NCBI GenBank assembly: GCA_021234155.1 | Contig: JAJEKV010000541.1 | Location: forward strand, 1 to 64,000 | DNA: 64,000 nucleotides | Source of the DNA: Isoetes taiwanensis | Taxonomy: Eukaryota; Streptophyta; Lycopodiopsida; Isoetales; Isoetaceae | Direction of reading: 5' to 3' | Part shown: one piece after another, positions 23,090-35,200 of the stretch | How the letters are laid out: every line of letters starts with the position of its first letter | How positions within the stretch are numbered: the first letter of the stretch is position 1 | The notes under the pieces: generated by a model | What the model saw: only the letters and a program-made list of their open reading frames with translations | The model's database searches: none | What the model was told of the DNA's origin: nothing | Program-made: the position numbers and the translations under genes

Positions 23090-23989
23090 AGAATAGAATA
23101 GAATAGAATAGAATAGACATTAACGTCCCTTGTGCCCTGAGGCCCCTGGACTTGTGTAGCATGGGCGAGCTCCCTAGAAGGGCAGCTACTAGCACATCCT
23201 TATTTGTTATGATGTAGCCTTTTAGAAGGTGACTTTTTTCTATTATTACCCGGCATCCCGCTTCACCGGCTTCATGGCGTGCGGTGATCGTCGTTATCAA
23301 TCAGCTTTTAAGCGAACAATTTGTATGGGGTTTATGATCCGCTTTTGTGCGGTTCATATTACAAACCCTCTCTATATACATTCATCATTCCCGAATCAGC
23401 GTCTGCCAAATCTCGAAGTGATTACATTTATTGTCATTAGAGTATATACGGTTCCCCCATCTTATATTTACGTACTTATTTGATGTCTCGTATATATGGA
23501 ACAAAGCGTTAATCATGTGGTTCTCATCCTCTACTCTTCCATTGTCACCAGATTACGCATATCCGGTCCTCCTTGTCTATTCCCCTCCACTGTCTTTTTC
23601 GATTCTCGGATCATGACTCCCCATCACGAACCTAGCCAAGATATATCTCTTACGGTTTTCCCAATTATGTTATCCGATACATCGATGTCCTATTTCTTGA
23701 TCTGGGTTAAAAACTGTCATGAGCCATGTTGTCTTGGGTCCTGTGTGTTTTTGCAGCCATGCTCTTGTGGCTCTGTCTGCCCACTCCTCATTCCACTGCC
23801 CTTCTTTTATTAGGTCGCTCGGGTTTAATCCCCATCTCTACGGTCCAATTTGCCACATCTTTAAACCATCCATTTGCCTATGAGAATGTGTGATTTTTTT
23901 TGATTTCGGTGATTGCAATACTAGACAATTTACCCTGGAGGTCTCCTGCATTGTCCCTAATCAGGTACCTTATGGTCCTCTCCCATGCT

Positions 23990-26580
23990 CTCACCTCCAT
24001 TGGTTTTTGCCCTGTTTCGAGGACCATGATTGTCAGTGGCATATTTGTCAGGTACTACGAATTCAATGCATTGCCATTGCCTAAGGATACCTTCCTTTTT
24101 TCCCATTTTAAATGCGGTAGGGCACGGCCCCAAGCACGCCCCATATAATTGGGTAGTAGCTACTCTTTGCGACCGAATAAGTAGCATTTGATGTCCCAAT
24201 CAATTATTCTGCTTTTGCTGCAGAAATTCTTCATATTGAAATAACTCCCTATAGCTGATTGGAACCTGGTGTCTGCACCCTTAGCCCATTTTCCTATGCC
24301 ATGTGCGTCGTACCCTAGATATCTGTATTCCGTAGTTTTCTCTATTTCTGTTTCTTTATATCTGAAGGGTCTATGCCTGTTCTTATGGCCAAAGATGACT
24401 ATCTTAGTTTTTGCTAGATTCTGGATTCTTGGATTTTTTCCGCAAATTGTTCTAGAATTTTTAGCAGTCTGTGCATCTCCTTATTTTTTGTGGCCATCAT
24501 ACTCAGATCATCAGCGTATAGCATAATCGGTACCTTCGTGTCTCCTAACGTAGGGGCGTATTCTTCCCCTTGCTTTTTTACGCTATGTAGCCACCGAAAG
24601 CATCTATGTATATCCCAAATAGAGTTGGGGATAGCGGGGCAACCATTTAGCGCTTTGTGTCCGCGGTTTATTGGGCTGTCCTTCTTGCTCTATCTTGGCA
24701 TATACCCTATGGTATAGTCTTGCAATCGATCCTACCATGTTTCTTGGGGCTTGCATGTCCATAAACCTTTGTAATATCTTCTCCCTCGGGACTGTGTCGA
24801 ATGCTTTCCTGAAATCTACAAAACAGCAGATGATCTTTCTTCTCTGTGCTTTGTTCTGTTCTATTAATATCCGAAGGGTTACTAGATGGTCTGTGGTTGA
24901 GTGTTCCGGCCTGAATCCTGCTTGCCCTTGTGCTCTCATGTTTCCCTTTTCTGCCCATTTCTTTACTTGTTGTCCAGTGCCTTTCTGAACCACTTTGCGA
25001 AAATGGAACTCACCATTATTGTTCTATAGTTTCCTGGATCTTGCCTGCTTCCTGCCTTATGTAGAGGTATGACTCTATTGTATGTCCACATGTCTGGGAG
25101 CCCTGTATGTATTATGCCATTGAAAATGTCCGTGACCTGTCTGCCAATTTCTGTCTCAGCACATTTCAGTAATTCCACGGTCAGACCGTATAGATCCAGG
25201 GCTTTGTGGTTAGCCATCCTGTTTAGGGCTATCATTACCTCTTGCATGCTGAAGCATGGTTTATCCGAATCCTGCAGCATTGGTATTGATACAGGTGGTG
25301 TCCCTGTCTTATACAATTTCTCCAGGTATTTCTCCCATCTGACTGTTCCAATACTGTCCTGCTCATTCCCTATTTTCATATTCTCCCCTCCCTTCCTTTT
25401 GAATCCCCTTCAAAATCTTCGGGGTTGTTTCTTCAACAATTTTGCCATACCCCATTGATGTTGCAGCAGGTTCTTATTCCATTTTATCTTCAGTAGTCTT
25501 ATGTATGCTGCTTTTTCTGTTCTGGTATGTCTCCTTCCCTATGTGCTCTTTGGTTTTTCTCTTTTGTTCTCTGCACTCGCCATCGTACCATACTGATGCC
25601 TTGAAGGCCCTATTCTTTCTGGCTCTGTTCTTTTTCCTGAATACCTCTGTTGCTACTCTCACCATGATGTCATTGAGTGTATTACCATTGTCATTCGCAT
25701 TGTGTTTTCCCCATTCCCATTTTTCCATTTCCTCCCTGACCGTTTGTATGAATGTATCTGTGTATTTTTCTTGAAATTGGATCCTCATCCTCGATTTCTC
25801 TTCCTCCTTTTCCCCTGTGTTATTTATCTGTGTCGTCTCACCCCCTTTGAGTGTTAATTTGATCGGTCTATGACTTTCCCTTTTTCCAGTCGGCCAGTCC
25901 TGTAGCATTAGTCCTACTACTCTTTCTACCGCTCAATCGTTCAAAATTACATAATCTAACCATGTGCATTCTGACTCGTAAAGCTCCCTGATCCCCTCCA
26001 TTTTTTCACTCCATTAGCTATGATTACCCCTGTTGCCGTGCAGACTTCCAGCAGCAATTCGCCTTTAGCGTTGACCTCTGCCTTATCCTATGTATCTCTT
26101 TGCCATTCCTGTATTCTTGCTGCGTATATTATCTGACCATCCGTTTCATCAATGTTCGTGCTTTGTGCCTGTTCTTGTCTGGTTCTGGCATTTAAATCCC
26201 CTACTAGTATTATTGGCCCCTGTTCTTTCCATTTCATCATACTTTCCCCTAGGTCTAGCAACTCTAGCTTGTCACTGTTTGGCGGATAGTATGCTATTAT
26301 CAGAAATATGTCTTGTTTGTTTTGCAATTGAACATTCAACACCATGTATCTTTTATTGATATCTGAATGCAAAATACATGCGCTGCTAGCTATACTATTC
26401 TTTACATAACAGGCCAGGCCTGCACTTCCCCTCCCTATCTTGAAATCCTTATCTTTCCAACATGTGAACAGCTGATATCCTTCTTCCTCTGGCAGCCTCT
26501 TGATGTTATGCTCCCATGTCTCTACTAGACATACTATGTCGCAGCTGTGGGCTCCAATTAGCCTAACATCATATTTAATT
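23990..26580 (-). pseudogene. LINE C ORF2: endonuclease and reverse transcriptase remnant
   Basis: The endonuclease part at about 26,560-26,090 shows DIVCLVETWEHN, GSAGLACYVKNSI, LIIAYYPPNSD and the catalytic-region motif VGDLNART. The reverse transcriptase part at about 25,380-24,240 shows NHKALDLYGLTVELLK, YNRVIPLHKAG, GQAGFRPEHSTTDHL, CFVDFRKAFDTVPR and the catalytic YADD (complement of 24,507-24,518). A later thumb-type block reads YRYLGYDAHGIGKW (about 24,310). Between endonuclease and reverse transcriptase the frame at 25,908-25,474 is rich in charged residues and links the two. Stops and shifts break it into at least five frames, so it cannot encode an active enzyme. Confidence 0.8.
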
Positions 26581-26592
26581 TTACTCTGCTCT

Positions 26593-26940
26593 TCATATTA
26601 TCCTATCAAATGACTCCCATGCATTTAACTCAACATTTGATTTCTCTAATTCAACCAACCTTTGCAGAATTTTTGCTTTCTCCTCTTCAATCTCGTCCAT
26701 TCTGCGCTGCATTTCCTCGTTCGTCCTCTCCACCCCTCCTATCCTCACGTCCATACTGGAGATAGCTAATTTGTTACGATTGCATGTTTCCGCCAGTGCG
26801 TTGAGTGCATCCATGCTCGGAATTTTCGATTCTAACTGCTTGTCCATCTGTGCCAGAAAATCCCTAAGGTCCTGTTGGCTCACTGGCGCTCTCGCTGCAT
26901 CTGCTCTCCTCTGCTGGCTGCTGTTGGTATTGTCGGCCAT
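26593..26940 (-). CDS. LINE C ORF1-like coiled-coil protein
   Basis: A 115-codon frame starts MADNTNSSQQRRADAARAP. Its middle and end are predicted coiled coil by eye (RTNEEMQRRMDEIEEEKAKI, then LQRLVELEKSNVEL). Its position just upstream of the endonuclease on the same strand is that of a LINE ORF1, whose product normally binds the element's RNA as a trimer. No RRM or zinc knuckle is visible, so this may be only the coiled-coil part. It ends about 30 bp before the ORF2 region begins. Confidence 0.6.
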   Translation of the reverse strand: MADNTNSSQQRRADAARAPVSQQDLRDFLAQMDKQLESKIPSMDALNALAETCNRNKLAISSMDVRIGGVERTNEEMQRRMDEIEEEKAKILQRLVELEKSNVELNAWESFDRII

Positions 26941-26944
26941 AGTT

Positions 26945-28189
26945 TCTGTTTGCGAAAAAAGAAACTCTGCGGTGGCTCTGGGCAGTGCTACCGTGCTAGA
27001 CTCTCTCTGGTAAGGTAGCCGTGATTTCTCCTTAAGGGGTATATATTACCTCCTTATAAACGGTCTTTTATTTGAAATTACCGTTTTAATTTGAATTTCG
27101 AAATGTCCATAATTATTCTGCCCGTCTCTTTTTATTATTCGATCCTCTCTTCGGAAATCTTTGTCATATTGCCTCTTAGATTCGGTTGGCGGCGATCCTC
27201 TCTGAGCCGATTAGTTCGGTAGTTGCCTACCGCATTAGTTATGCATTTATGCGGTTAAACATTCCATCCTTTACGCATTTACGCATTTACGTCATTTTGG
27301 TGATCGACGAGAACCGGTTGAGGGCGAGCCACGCTATCTGGCCTATGGCGGGGTTATACCCTCGATCCATAATTTGCCCCATTCTCCTTTTTGACAATTG
27401 GGGTATTCTTCATACCCATTAAAAGTCATATTTTGCTCTTACGGTATTAGCGAGTTTTTAGTGGTCGGTTACCCGGTGGTGGGTCTAGCCCTTGCTATCT
27501 TTGTTGTCGCGGTGGGCTTAGCCTCTCTGTCCCGTATCTTGTCCCGTCCACCTTTTACTCTGAGGATCCTGTAGTCTTTTTGTGTTCTGTACTTCCAATG
27601 ATCCAGTTTTTACCTTTACGAAGTGTGTTCCCTCGATATTTGTCGTTTTGTCATCCGCATATCATCCACTCTCCTTCAACTTATCTGTCTTTTCTGTCCG
27701 TTTGTCTGTCCAACATGGCACCGTTTTATTATCTATTTGCTTACCTGTCACCCTTGTCCTGTGTTTCTCCCGGGTCTCCCCTCTTCGCCATCCTTTCTGC
27801 GTCCAAATTTGGTTTCTACCGTGATATGGTCCATCTTCCTTTGATTTGTCTGCTATCATCTTCCTTTGTTGTTGAATTGATCCTGTTATTGTTTAGCATG
27901 CCGACCTACCCTGTATATGTCCATGGGTGATATCGGTCGAAGTGTACCTCCTGAGATTATTCCTCCTGTTATCATATTCCATCCGAGGTGCTTTTTTGCA
28001 TGGCCATAACATAAATGTGTGAAGGTATCCGCAGTTCCATAAATAATTGTTCATATTCATTATAGAATCTAATACTTTAGATCAGAAACGATTCACACCA
28101 GAAGCAGACGATTTAAACTACACAATAAGGTTGTTTTACCAGTAACATCCAGCATTTTAATTTTATATTCAAAAATTCTCTTTCCATAG
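26945..28189 (-). other. LINE C leader and flanking sequence
   Basis: The minus strand is purine-rich here (pyrimidine-rich on plus), consistent with a LINE 5' UTR up to about 27,960. The plus-strand frames of up to 116 codons are hydrophobic by-products of the T- and C-rich composition. From 27,960 to 28,189 I see ordinary AT-rich sequence without features. Confidence 0.45.
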
Positions 28190-28198
28190 ATAACATTA

Positions 28199-28375
28199 GG
28201 GAAAAACTACAATATACCCCTAACTTTTTGCAAAATTCACAACATACCCCTAACTTTTAGAAAATTCATGAAATGCCCCTAACGTATAGGTTTTGAGGGG
28301 GCATTTTGTGAATTTTAGAAAGATTAATTATCTGTGAATTTTGCAAAAAAATAAAGTATTTTTATAGTTTTCCCC
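28199..28375. mobile_element. Mutator-type MITE, 177 bp
   Basis: The left end reads GGGAAAAACTACAATATAC; the right end, reverse-complemented, reads GGGGAAAACTATAAAAATAC. The element is flanked by a perfect 9-bp target duplication ATAACATTA at 28,190-28,198 and 28,376-28,384. A 9-bp duplication points to Mutator-superfamily transposase. The left half carries three degenerate units containing ACCCCTAAC or GCCCCTAAC. No coding capacity. Confidence 0.9.
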
Positions 28376-28384
28376 ATAACATTA

Positions 28385-28559
28385 TATATATTGGGCATGC
28401 TTAAAGCATGGTATTTCCTCAAGAAAACCGCAGTTCTATATTACGCAAAGTTTCATCCACGGTTAAACAATTATATTCACCAAATCGCTACGGATTACTC
28501 ATCTTGGTAATTGACAGAGACCACCTATGAAACATGAGCGAAAAAGGATTGATTCAAAA
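28385..28559. other. No recognisable feature
   Basis: AT-rich sequence between the MITE and the next coding remnant. Confidence 0.4.
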
Positions 28560-29310
28560 CAAAAGAAAATTAAAGAAAAGAAGAATGTAAGGTTATATCC
28601 TATCCACTTCAAACTCCTCCACTTTTGCCCTTCCTTCCGTCCCTTCCTTGTTGCTTTCTTCCATGGATTCACTTCTTCTGCTTCTTTCCTGTCGAAGGTT
28701 CTCCTATCTTCTTGACCTTTTCCAGATTTCTATGCATGTAAGCCTGGCATATAAAATCCACTGGATTTTTCTCCAAAGCAGAATATGCATACCTTACCGT
28801 AGTCGCCTATCATAAGATTATGTTGGTAGCTGGAAGACTTCTGGATTGCTGCATGCATCTGGAGCCTGTTAAAGCATTGCATCACTCTGTCCATGTCTTG
28901 GCACCGGTTGTATCGTGGTGCGCTAAAACTCCAAAGCAACTCCTAGAAGACCAAAGGTTATAACTTTTGCATCCCTCATCATTGCGCATGGTGGATACGA
29001 TCACAAAACAAGCAATGGGCCAGCCTACGGCTTATGCATGGCCTTGGGACCTTTACATAAACATACGCATCCCGGCTCATAAATGCACCATGGGTTAAGA
29101 TCTTCAAGATCTGGGTTCCATGGCACGATGAGATTGCCCGGAACCCCCGTTCTTGAGCGCTTCCTAACTGACTGCTTATCCCCATCGCCCTCGCTGATGA
29201 CCTTCTTCCCCTTATCCATTCTAATTCTGGGTTCTTCTGGAGCCGGTCGAGGTACGACTGCTTTGTAGCGGGGAGCTTTCGAAGAATACAGAAAAATTGG
29301 AAACTTGAAA
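28560..29310 (-). pseudogene. L1 ORF1-like or host-derived coding remnant
   Basis: The minus-strand frames are biased toward charged residues. One reads PRPAPEEPRIRMDKGKKVIS (about 29,250-29,190). A later one (28,939-28,730) contains YGKVCIFCFGEKSSGFYMPG, reminiscent of the CxxC...H zinc-knuckle end of plant L1 ORF1 proteins, and is followed by a basic tail in another frame. It lies downstream of the minus-strand L1 ORF2 piece, which is the wrong order for one intact L1, so a rearrangement or a second element is needed. Uncertain. Confidence 0.35.
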
Positions 29311-29324
29311 ACTTGAAAACTTCC

Positions 29325-30480
29325 AATTGTGCACAAGCCCTTATCCATCCACTCCTTGTATTTTCTTGGATGTTTAAGAGCTAGGCATCCATCATCTTCA
29401 CTAACCAGCCCTTGATGCCAGAAAAAGTTGAAGTTTTCTGAGACTTGTTCTATTGGATTTGCTTTAAAGCACCACACGGATACTGGTTCCAAGCTTGAAT
29501 AATCCTTCTCATTATGGTGGAGGTGCGACCTGGATTAAGTTGATAAAAGGTCGAGTCAGGGAAGATGGTGAGTGTGTAGATGTAGTCTTCCCAACCCAAT
29601 ATTTAGTGAAAATAAGGCGGGAGATTTAGTATTTGGGTCGGGGCTCTCGGACCAGCTTAGCTGCCAGAGCTTGGGCCTGCAAGAAAAGATCTTTGCATCC
29701 CAATCCTCCTTTCTTTCTAGGTAGAGTCAAGTATTTCCATCCTACCATGTGTGTGCCCCTGCCAAATGAATTCCTTCATTATGACCTCTAGCTCTGGTAG
29801 GTCTTCACATCTGCAATTATTGCTGATGAGAAATAAACATGAGAAGCTGGCAATAACTCTTGTTGATTATCTCTATTCTCCCGGCTAAGGGCCAGTTTAG
29901 ACTTGGGATACATTTGAAGTTTCTTCTTTATCTTGGTCACAATGGGTTCCCAAAGGCCATGTAGACTCATGTTGAGAAGCTAATGGAAGACCTAATAATT
30001 TGGTAGCTTTAAAGAAGACCACAAACACTTATCCCTCAATATGATCCTCAAAAAGTTTCAGAAATGAAGGCACACTTTTCCTTGTTCGGGACCACCCGAA
30101 GCATTCAAAAAAAGCTCCATGGCGAGAAAGGAAATTTGAATCTTGTCCCTTGTCTTTTAAGAACACAAAAGGTGTCGTCGACATCTTGCATTCTTGATAG
30201 AGTGTCTTACGTGCACGGAAGATTTAAGCAACTAATTCTCTTATCTTGTTGCATCTTCATGATAAATCTAGTAACCATTTACGCTACTATTAAGATAGGG
30301 GGCTAAAGGACACCCCTGCCTCACTCCTCTTTTGCACTAAAAAAAGGAAGAGGGAGAGCCATTAACCAAAACTGTTGAGCAGCAAGTTACATTGAAGCCA
30401 ACTATTTTCCCAATAACCTGATCTGAGAATCCAAGCTGTGCCATGGCCTGTCATAGGCTCTTTTAAAATCCAATTTTAAG
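29325..30480 (-). mobile_element. L1 ORF2 fragment, inverted relative to the main L1
   Basis: The minus strand carries LDFKRAYDRPWHSLDSQIRL (about 30,480-30,410), a reverse transcriptase core, then the post-RT region including the segment that reads DDGCLALKHPRKYKEWMDKG (about 29,400-29,335). The sequence is a close inverted copy of about 33,180-34,350 on the plus strand. For example, the AGACAAGG...GAAATTTCC region and the TTATCATGAAGATGCAACAA region are found in both. Multiple stops. The two arms face each other across about 2.7 kb. Confidence 0.8.
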
Positions 30481-30498
30481 AGCACAGGCAGAATAAGA

Positions 30499-30915
30499 AT
30501 GGGAGTGAAAAAAGAAAAAGAAGGAGGCAAAAAATCAGAGAAGAAAAGAAAAAAGGGAGAACTAAAATGGAGGCGGGGAAAGAGTTTGGAAAGGAAATTG
30601 AGAACTGAATGGAAAAGAAAGGTGCAGTTCATGGAGGACTCTTCTAAAGTAAAGGTCCTTAACAATCCTGATGCTAAAGGGAAAGGGGTTATGGAGGAAG
30701 AAAAATCCTATCAAAAGAATAAATCCATGGCCCTCACAATAAGGGAGCCTCAGGAGAATGGGAGCTACTCTTCTTCTGAGGAGTCAACTGGATGCCAGGA
30801 GAAAGGAGAACCGAGCTCACCTAAAACTACTCTCGTAGTCAACATTAACAATGAATCTCCCCTCCCGGTCATGGAATTATTTCCCAAAGGATCAGAGGTC
30901 TTTGACCCGGTTTGA
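30499..30915 (+). CDS. L1 ORF1-like N-terminal protein
   Basis: A 138-codon frame starts MGVKKEKEGGKKSEKKRKKG. The first 55 residues are strongly basic, followed by a polar acidic region (SYSSSEESTGCQEKGEPSS). It sits upstream of the ORF2 endonuclease on the same strand, the place of L1 ORF1, whose product binds RNA. The typical RRM and CCHC knuckle are not seen; frames continue brokenly to about 31,300. The basic N-terminus could in part reflect A-rich sequence, so the start is uncertain. Confidence 0.45.
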   Translation: MGVKKEKEGGKKSEKKRKKGELKWRRGKSLERKLRTEWKRKVQFMEDSSKVKVLNNPDAKGKGVMEEEKSYQKNKSMALTIREPQENGSYSSSEESTGCQEKGEPSSPKTTLVVNINNESPLPVMELFPKGSEVFDPV

Positions 30916-31350
30916 GCAATGAAGATACAACAATAGAGAACTCCATTCTTTGTGGAACATGTAAAAGATACATCGACCACGAGGGGATTTGGAAAATGAT
31001 CCAAATCCGGGGTTTCAACTCGAAGGCGGGGGAATTGATCTTTGAAACCTTTGCAATAGGCACGTAAGTCCATCGGCCAAGGATTGGGGAACCAGCCCCA
31101 AAGACTTGTAACTCGGTGGGGGGGAATTGGCGGTGTCGAGATCAATAGACCTATAAGCCCCTTTGATCAAGAATTGGAGAAAGACACTCCACGAAAACGG
31201 TAACCTTGGAAAGGGAAGAGTTCAAGACTCCGGCAGACTAAGCTAAGGGGAACGAAAGACCCTTCTTCGGACTTTATGGTAAATTGCGGGAGGATGAGGA
31301 TGAAGATGTACGTGAAGAGGAGTTGGGGAGTGAATTAAAGGAGCAAAACT

Positions 31351-32253
31351 ATGTTACTCCTACGCCCACGGATCAAAAAAAAGCGAGAAAAAGGTCTATA
31401 CCCCCAGGGAGAATGGGCCTGTCACCAGAAATTCCAAAACCCAATGAAGATAGTCACATGGAACTTAAGAGGAATTAAGGGCTCCCTGAAAAGGAAAAGG
31501 GCTCTAATAGCTCTCAAAGAGCTCAAAGCAGATATTATTCTTCTACAGGAGCACAGGCTGCCAGCCTTTGAAGCCTCAAACTTGGGAAATTGGATTTTCC
31601 CCAATGGTGAATCCATTTGGTCCCCTGCAGATGGCACAAAAGGAGGCATCTGCATTGCTTGGAATGGGTATAGAATGTTGAATTCCTTCATACACCCCTC
31701 AGGTAGATGGCAGGTGGCATTCTTGAAGATTGGGCAAGAGCAAGTAGGCATCATAAATGTCTATGCCTCTACCTCTCCTGAAGAAAGAGAAGAGCAATGG
31801 AAAACTATGGCAAAGCTGGTTTGCAAAGTCGAGAATACCGATGCTTGGATTCTTAGTGGTGACTTTAATAATACTCCATCTTGGGAGCAAAAAAGCGGGA
31901 AAGAAGATCAACATGTCGAGGAGGAGAGAGAACTCAATGGGATAAATTGGCTCATAGTTTCATATACCATGCTCCTTCTTCCTCTAATGCATACTCTTGG
32001 TGCAATAAGAGAAAAGGAAATATGCCGAGTTTATTGTCTTTTAGGCGGATATTATACCGATATTTCCACTTTGGATGGCTGGGATAATTTGATTATCAAC
32101 AATGATTGTAGCAACTCAATCTCAGATCATTACCCACAGATCCTGGACACTGGTATTTTTCCTCAAAACAGGTGTGCTGACACTCCCTTCAAATTTAATG
32201 TCAGTCTCCTGAATAACAAAGCATTTTGTGAGGAGTTCACCAGATTTTTATAG
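31351..32253 (+). CDS. L1 ORF2 endonuclease domain
   Basis: This 300-codon frame is the best preserved in the window. The endonuclease starts at MKIVTWNLRGIKG (31,444); the true ORF2 start may be that ATG and not the upstream one at 31,351. Landmarks are ADIILLQEHRLP (the catalytic glutamate region), GTKGGICIAWNG, INVYASTSPEEREEQW and AWILSGDFNNTP. A later part reads NDCSNSISDHYPQIL, the SDH motif near the domain end. These residues form the apurinic-type active site that nicks target DNA. The frame closes at 32,253 and the rest of ORF2 continues in other frames. Confidence 0.85.
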   Translation: MLLLRPRIKKKREKGLYPQGEWACHQKFQNPMKIVTWNLRGIKGSLKRKRALIALKELKADIILLQEHRLPAFEASNLGNWIFPNGESIWSPADGTKGGICIAWNGYRMLNSFIHPSGRWQVAFLKIGQEQVGIINVYASTSPEEREEQWKTMAKLVCKVENTDAWILSGDFNNTPSWEQKSGKEDQHVEEERELNGINWLIVSYTMLLLPLMHTLGAIREKEICRVYCLLGGYYTDISTLDGWDNLIINNDCSNSISDHYPQILDTGIFPQNRCADTPFKFNVSLLNNKAFCEEFTRFL

Positions 32254-35200
32254 GTCATTAGAGCACTTGAATGCAAGTGGCTCTATGAAGGAGTTTATAT
32301 CACGAGAAACAAACAAATCAAAAGCTGGGTTAAAAGGCGTGAGGCAAAGGAATGGAGCAGGAAAAAAAGGCTAGAAAAAAATGGAGGTCTACTAGGAAAT
32401 AAGAGATGTTAAGCGAGAGTCTCTTTTTGGACAAAGCTAATGTGCAAGCGCAGCGAGAGAAGAGGAGTCCACGGAAAGGAAGGTCAAGTTGATTGAAGAA
32501 TATGAAGCTAAAAAGTCTGGCCATAAAAAGGAAGTCTATATGTGAATTTCATGGATGATTGCGGTTCAAAATTCTTTTTTTTGAGCTGCTAAAAGCGAGA
32601 ATTATGAACAATGGGATAGTCTCGATTCGAGATGACAATCAGCAAAGTTGTCTAAACAAGAGGACATCAAAAGCTGTTTTACACTAAATACAAGGAAATA
32701 TTTCTGCCAAGGATAATGGCGGTGCTAAAATAGATGAATTCTTTGAGTACCTTGGTCCAAAGGATGATCACATTCGGGATGTGACTTTTGGCGGTTCAAT
32801 GGAAGCTGAGATTTTAAGTACATTAAGGAGTATGGCTCATGGGAAAAGCCCGGACCTGATGGGCTACCTCACGAATTCTATGATCACTTACGGGATGTAA
32901 TGAACAAGGACATAGTTACATTTTATGCGGGGTGCTTGGCGGCTGAAAAATTACATCCGACAATCAATGCGGGCCTAATTGCCCTAATCCCAAAGGTAGA
33001 TATGCCCATCAATTTTTTGGATTGGAGGCCTATCTCATTAACAAATGTGACATATAAAGTTTTGGCTAAGATCTTTGCCAGCAGGAATAAAAAGATTCTT
33101 GAATAAGATCATCGGTACAATCTGGATTTCTTCGAGGGGAGGTGCATCTTGGACAATTTCATTGGAGCCTATGGAAAAGAGCCTATGACACCATCATTGG
33201 GAAATTTCTTTACAAGGCCATGGCACGCCTTGGATTCTCGGATCGGGTTATTGGGAAAATAGTTGGCTTCAATGTGGCTTGGCTGCTCAGCGGTTTTGGT
33301 TAATGGCTCTCCCTCTTCCTTTTTTGAGTGCAAAAGAGTTTGAGGGGTGTCCTTTAGCCCCCTATCTCTTCTTAATAGTAGCGAGAAATGGTTACTAGAT
33401 TTATCATGAAGATGCAACAAGATAAGAGAATTAGTTGCTTAAATCTTCCGGGCACAAAAGACACTCTATCGAGTGTCGCATATATCTTGTGACACCTTTG
33501 TGTTCTTAAAAGACAAGGGGCGGTATTGAAATTTCCTTTACGCCATGGAGCTTTTTGGGAATGCTTACGGGGGTGGTCCTGAACAATCATTTCTGAAACT
33601 TTTGAGGATCATATTGAGGGGATAAGTGTTTGTGGTCTTCAGAAAGCTACCAAATTATTAGGTCTTCCATTAGCTCTCAACATGAGTCTACATGGCCTTT
33701 GGGAACCCATTGTGACCAAGATAAAGAAAAACTTCAAATGTATCCCAAGTCTACGTCCTTATTTGGGAGAATAGAGATAATCAAGCAGTGTTATTGCGAG
33801 TTCTCATGTTTATTTCTCATCGGCAATAATTGCGACGAGGAAGACCTACCGGGGAGCTAGAGGTCATAATGAAGGAATTCATTTGGCGGGGCACACACAT
33901 GGTAGGATGGAAATACTTGACTCTACCTAGAAAGAAAGGAGGATTGGGATGCAAAGATCTTTTCTTGCGGGCCCAAGCTCTGGCGACTAAGGCTGATGCA
34001 GGAGAGCCACGGACCCAACTGCTAAATCTCACGCCCTTATTTTCACTAAATATTGGGTTGGGAAGACTACATTAGTGGGAAGCCCATCTACACCTCACCA
34101 TCTTCTAACTCGGCCTTTTATCAACTTAATCCGGTCGGGGCACCTCCACCATAATGAGAAGGATTATTCAAGCTTGGAACCCGGTATCACGTGTGCTTTA
34201 AAAGCAAATCAATAGAACAAGTCTCAGAAAACTTCAACTTTTACGGCATCAAGGGCTGGTTAGTGAAGATGATGGATGCCTAGCTCTTAAACATCAAGAA
34301 AATACAAAGGAGTGGATGGATAAGGGCTTGTGCACAATTGGTAACATGGCGGATGGTGAAGCTGGGAAAACATGGCGAGAAATTTCTAGTCTCCTACAAG
34401 ATACCACTTCAATAGAAATATTTACAAAGCCCTAACAAGGCACAATAGAGGGAGGGGAACACGACAGGTGGTGGGCTTGGGCTGGACCATGGATGGCGAA
34501 AGGGTATAGTGTGGCTAAAGCTTATTCCCTGCTTTGTTGGGGGACGAGCACTAAAGTTGCCAATCAATGGGGTTGTGTCTGAGCAGGGAAGCCCACTCGG
34601 GTTGTAAGAAAAGGTTGGAAACTTCAATGTGCAAAGAAGGTTGTTCTTTTCGGGTGGCTTTTTCTGAACAAAAGCTTGAAGTCTAATGCTCCACGGGGCT
34701 AAGTATAATAATCAAAACTTCGGCGGATGTCCTTTAGGTGTGGCCAAGCGGAGTCCTCTACACACATATTTATTTGCCCTTGGCTGACCCCTTTTGGACT
34801 GGGTATGCAATCATATTGGTGCAATTCAGTTCTTTGAACATGATCTTTTTGACTTCCTTGCAAGTACTTCCTCCTTTGTGGATACAATTAGATCATTATG
34901 CCTGTGGGTAATTTGGAAACATAGGAACAATGTAGCCATTAATCACCATACTCCAGACTTGAACTTTCTTAAGACTACCCTCCAATTGGAGTTAGCGAGG
35001 AAGCGACCATGGCACATAGAATGAAAAGGGGTGCAACTATGACAAAAGATGGGATGCCTTGGGCTCTTTTCAAGGGTTCTATGCTTTCTTTTCGTCTTAC
35101 TTCAATAACATTTCTAATGTCTCTGACAGATTATCTAGTCAACAAGCATCATGAAGGCGGACATGCCAGAGAGGTCCCGGAAGATACCCGCCCTATGTCT

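Larger units (their letters stand above)
23090..27960 (-). mobile_element. Non-L1 LINE with ORF1 and ORF2 remnants (LINE C)
   Basis: The minus-strand LINE ends at its left edge with GGGACGTTAATGTC and TATTC repeats (23,090-23,128). Reading 5' to 3' on the minus strand there is a purine-rich leader (about 27,960-26,945), ORF1, an apurinic-type endonuclease, a reverse transcriptase and a 3' UTR. It is the most complete copy of this family here, but ORF2 has several stops and frameshifts. The 5' boundary is estimated from the purine-rich leader; no target duplication was found on the right side. Confidence 0.75.

Noticed and set aside
24604-25774. Plus-strand frames of 105-129 codons over LINE C
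   Set aside because: They are antisense to clear minus-strand reverse transcriptase sequence.
30765-31145. 126-codon minus frame opposite L1 ORF1
   Set aside because: Opposite strand of a better-supported L1 region, without recognisable residues.
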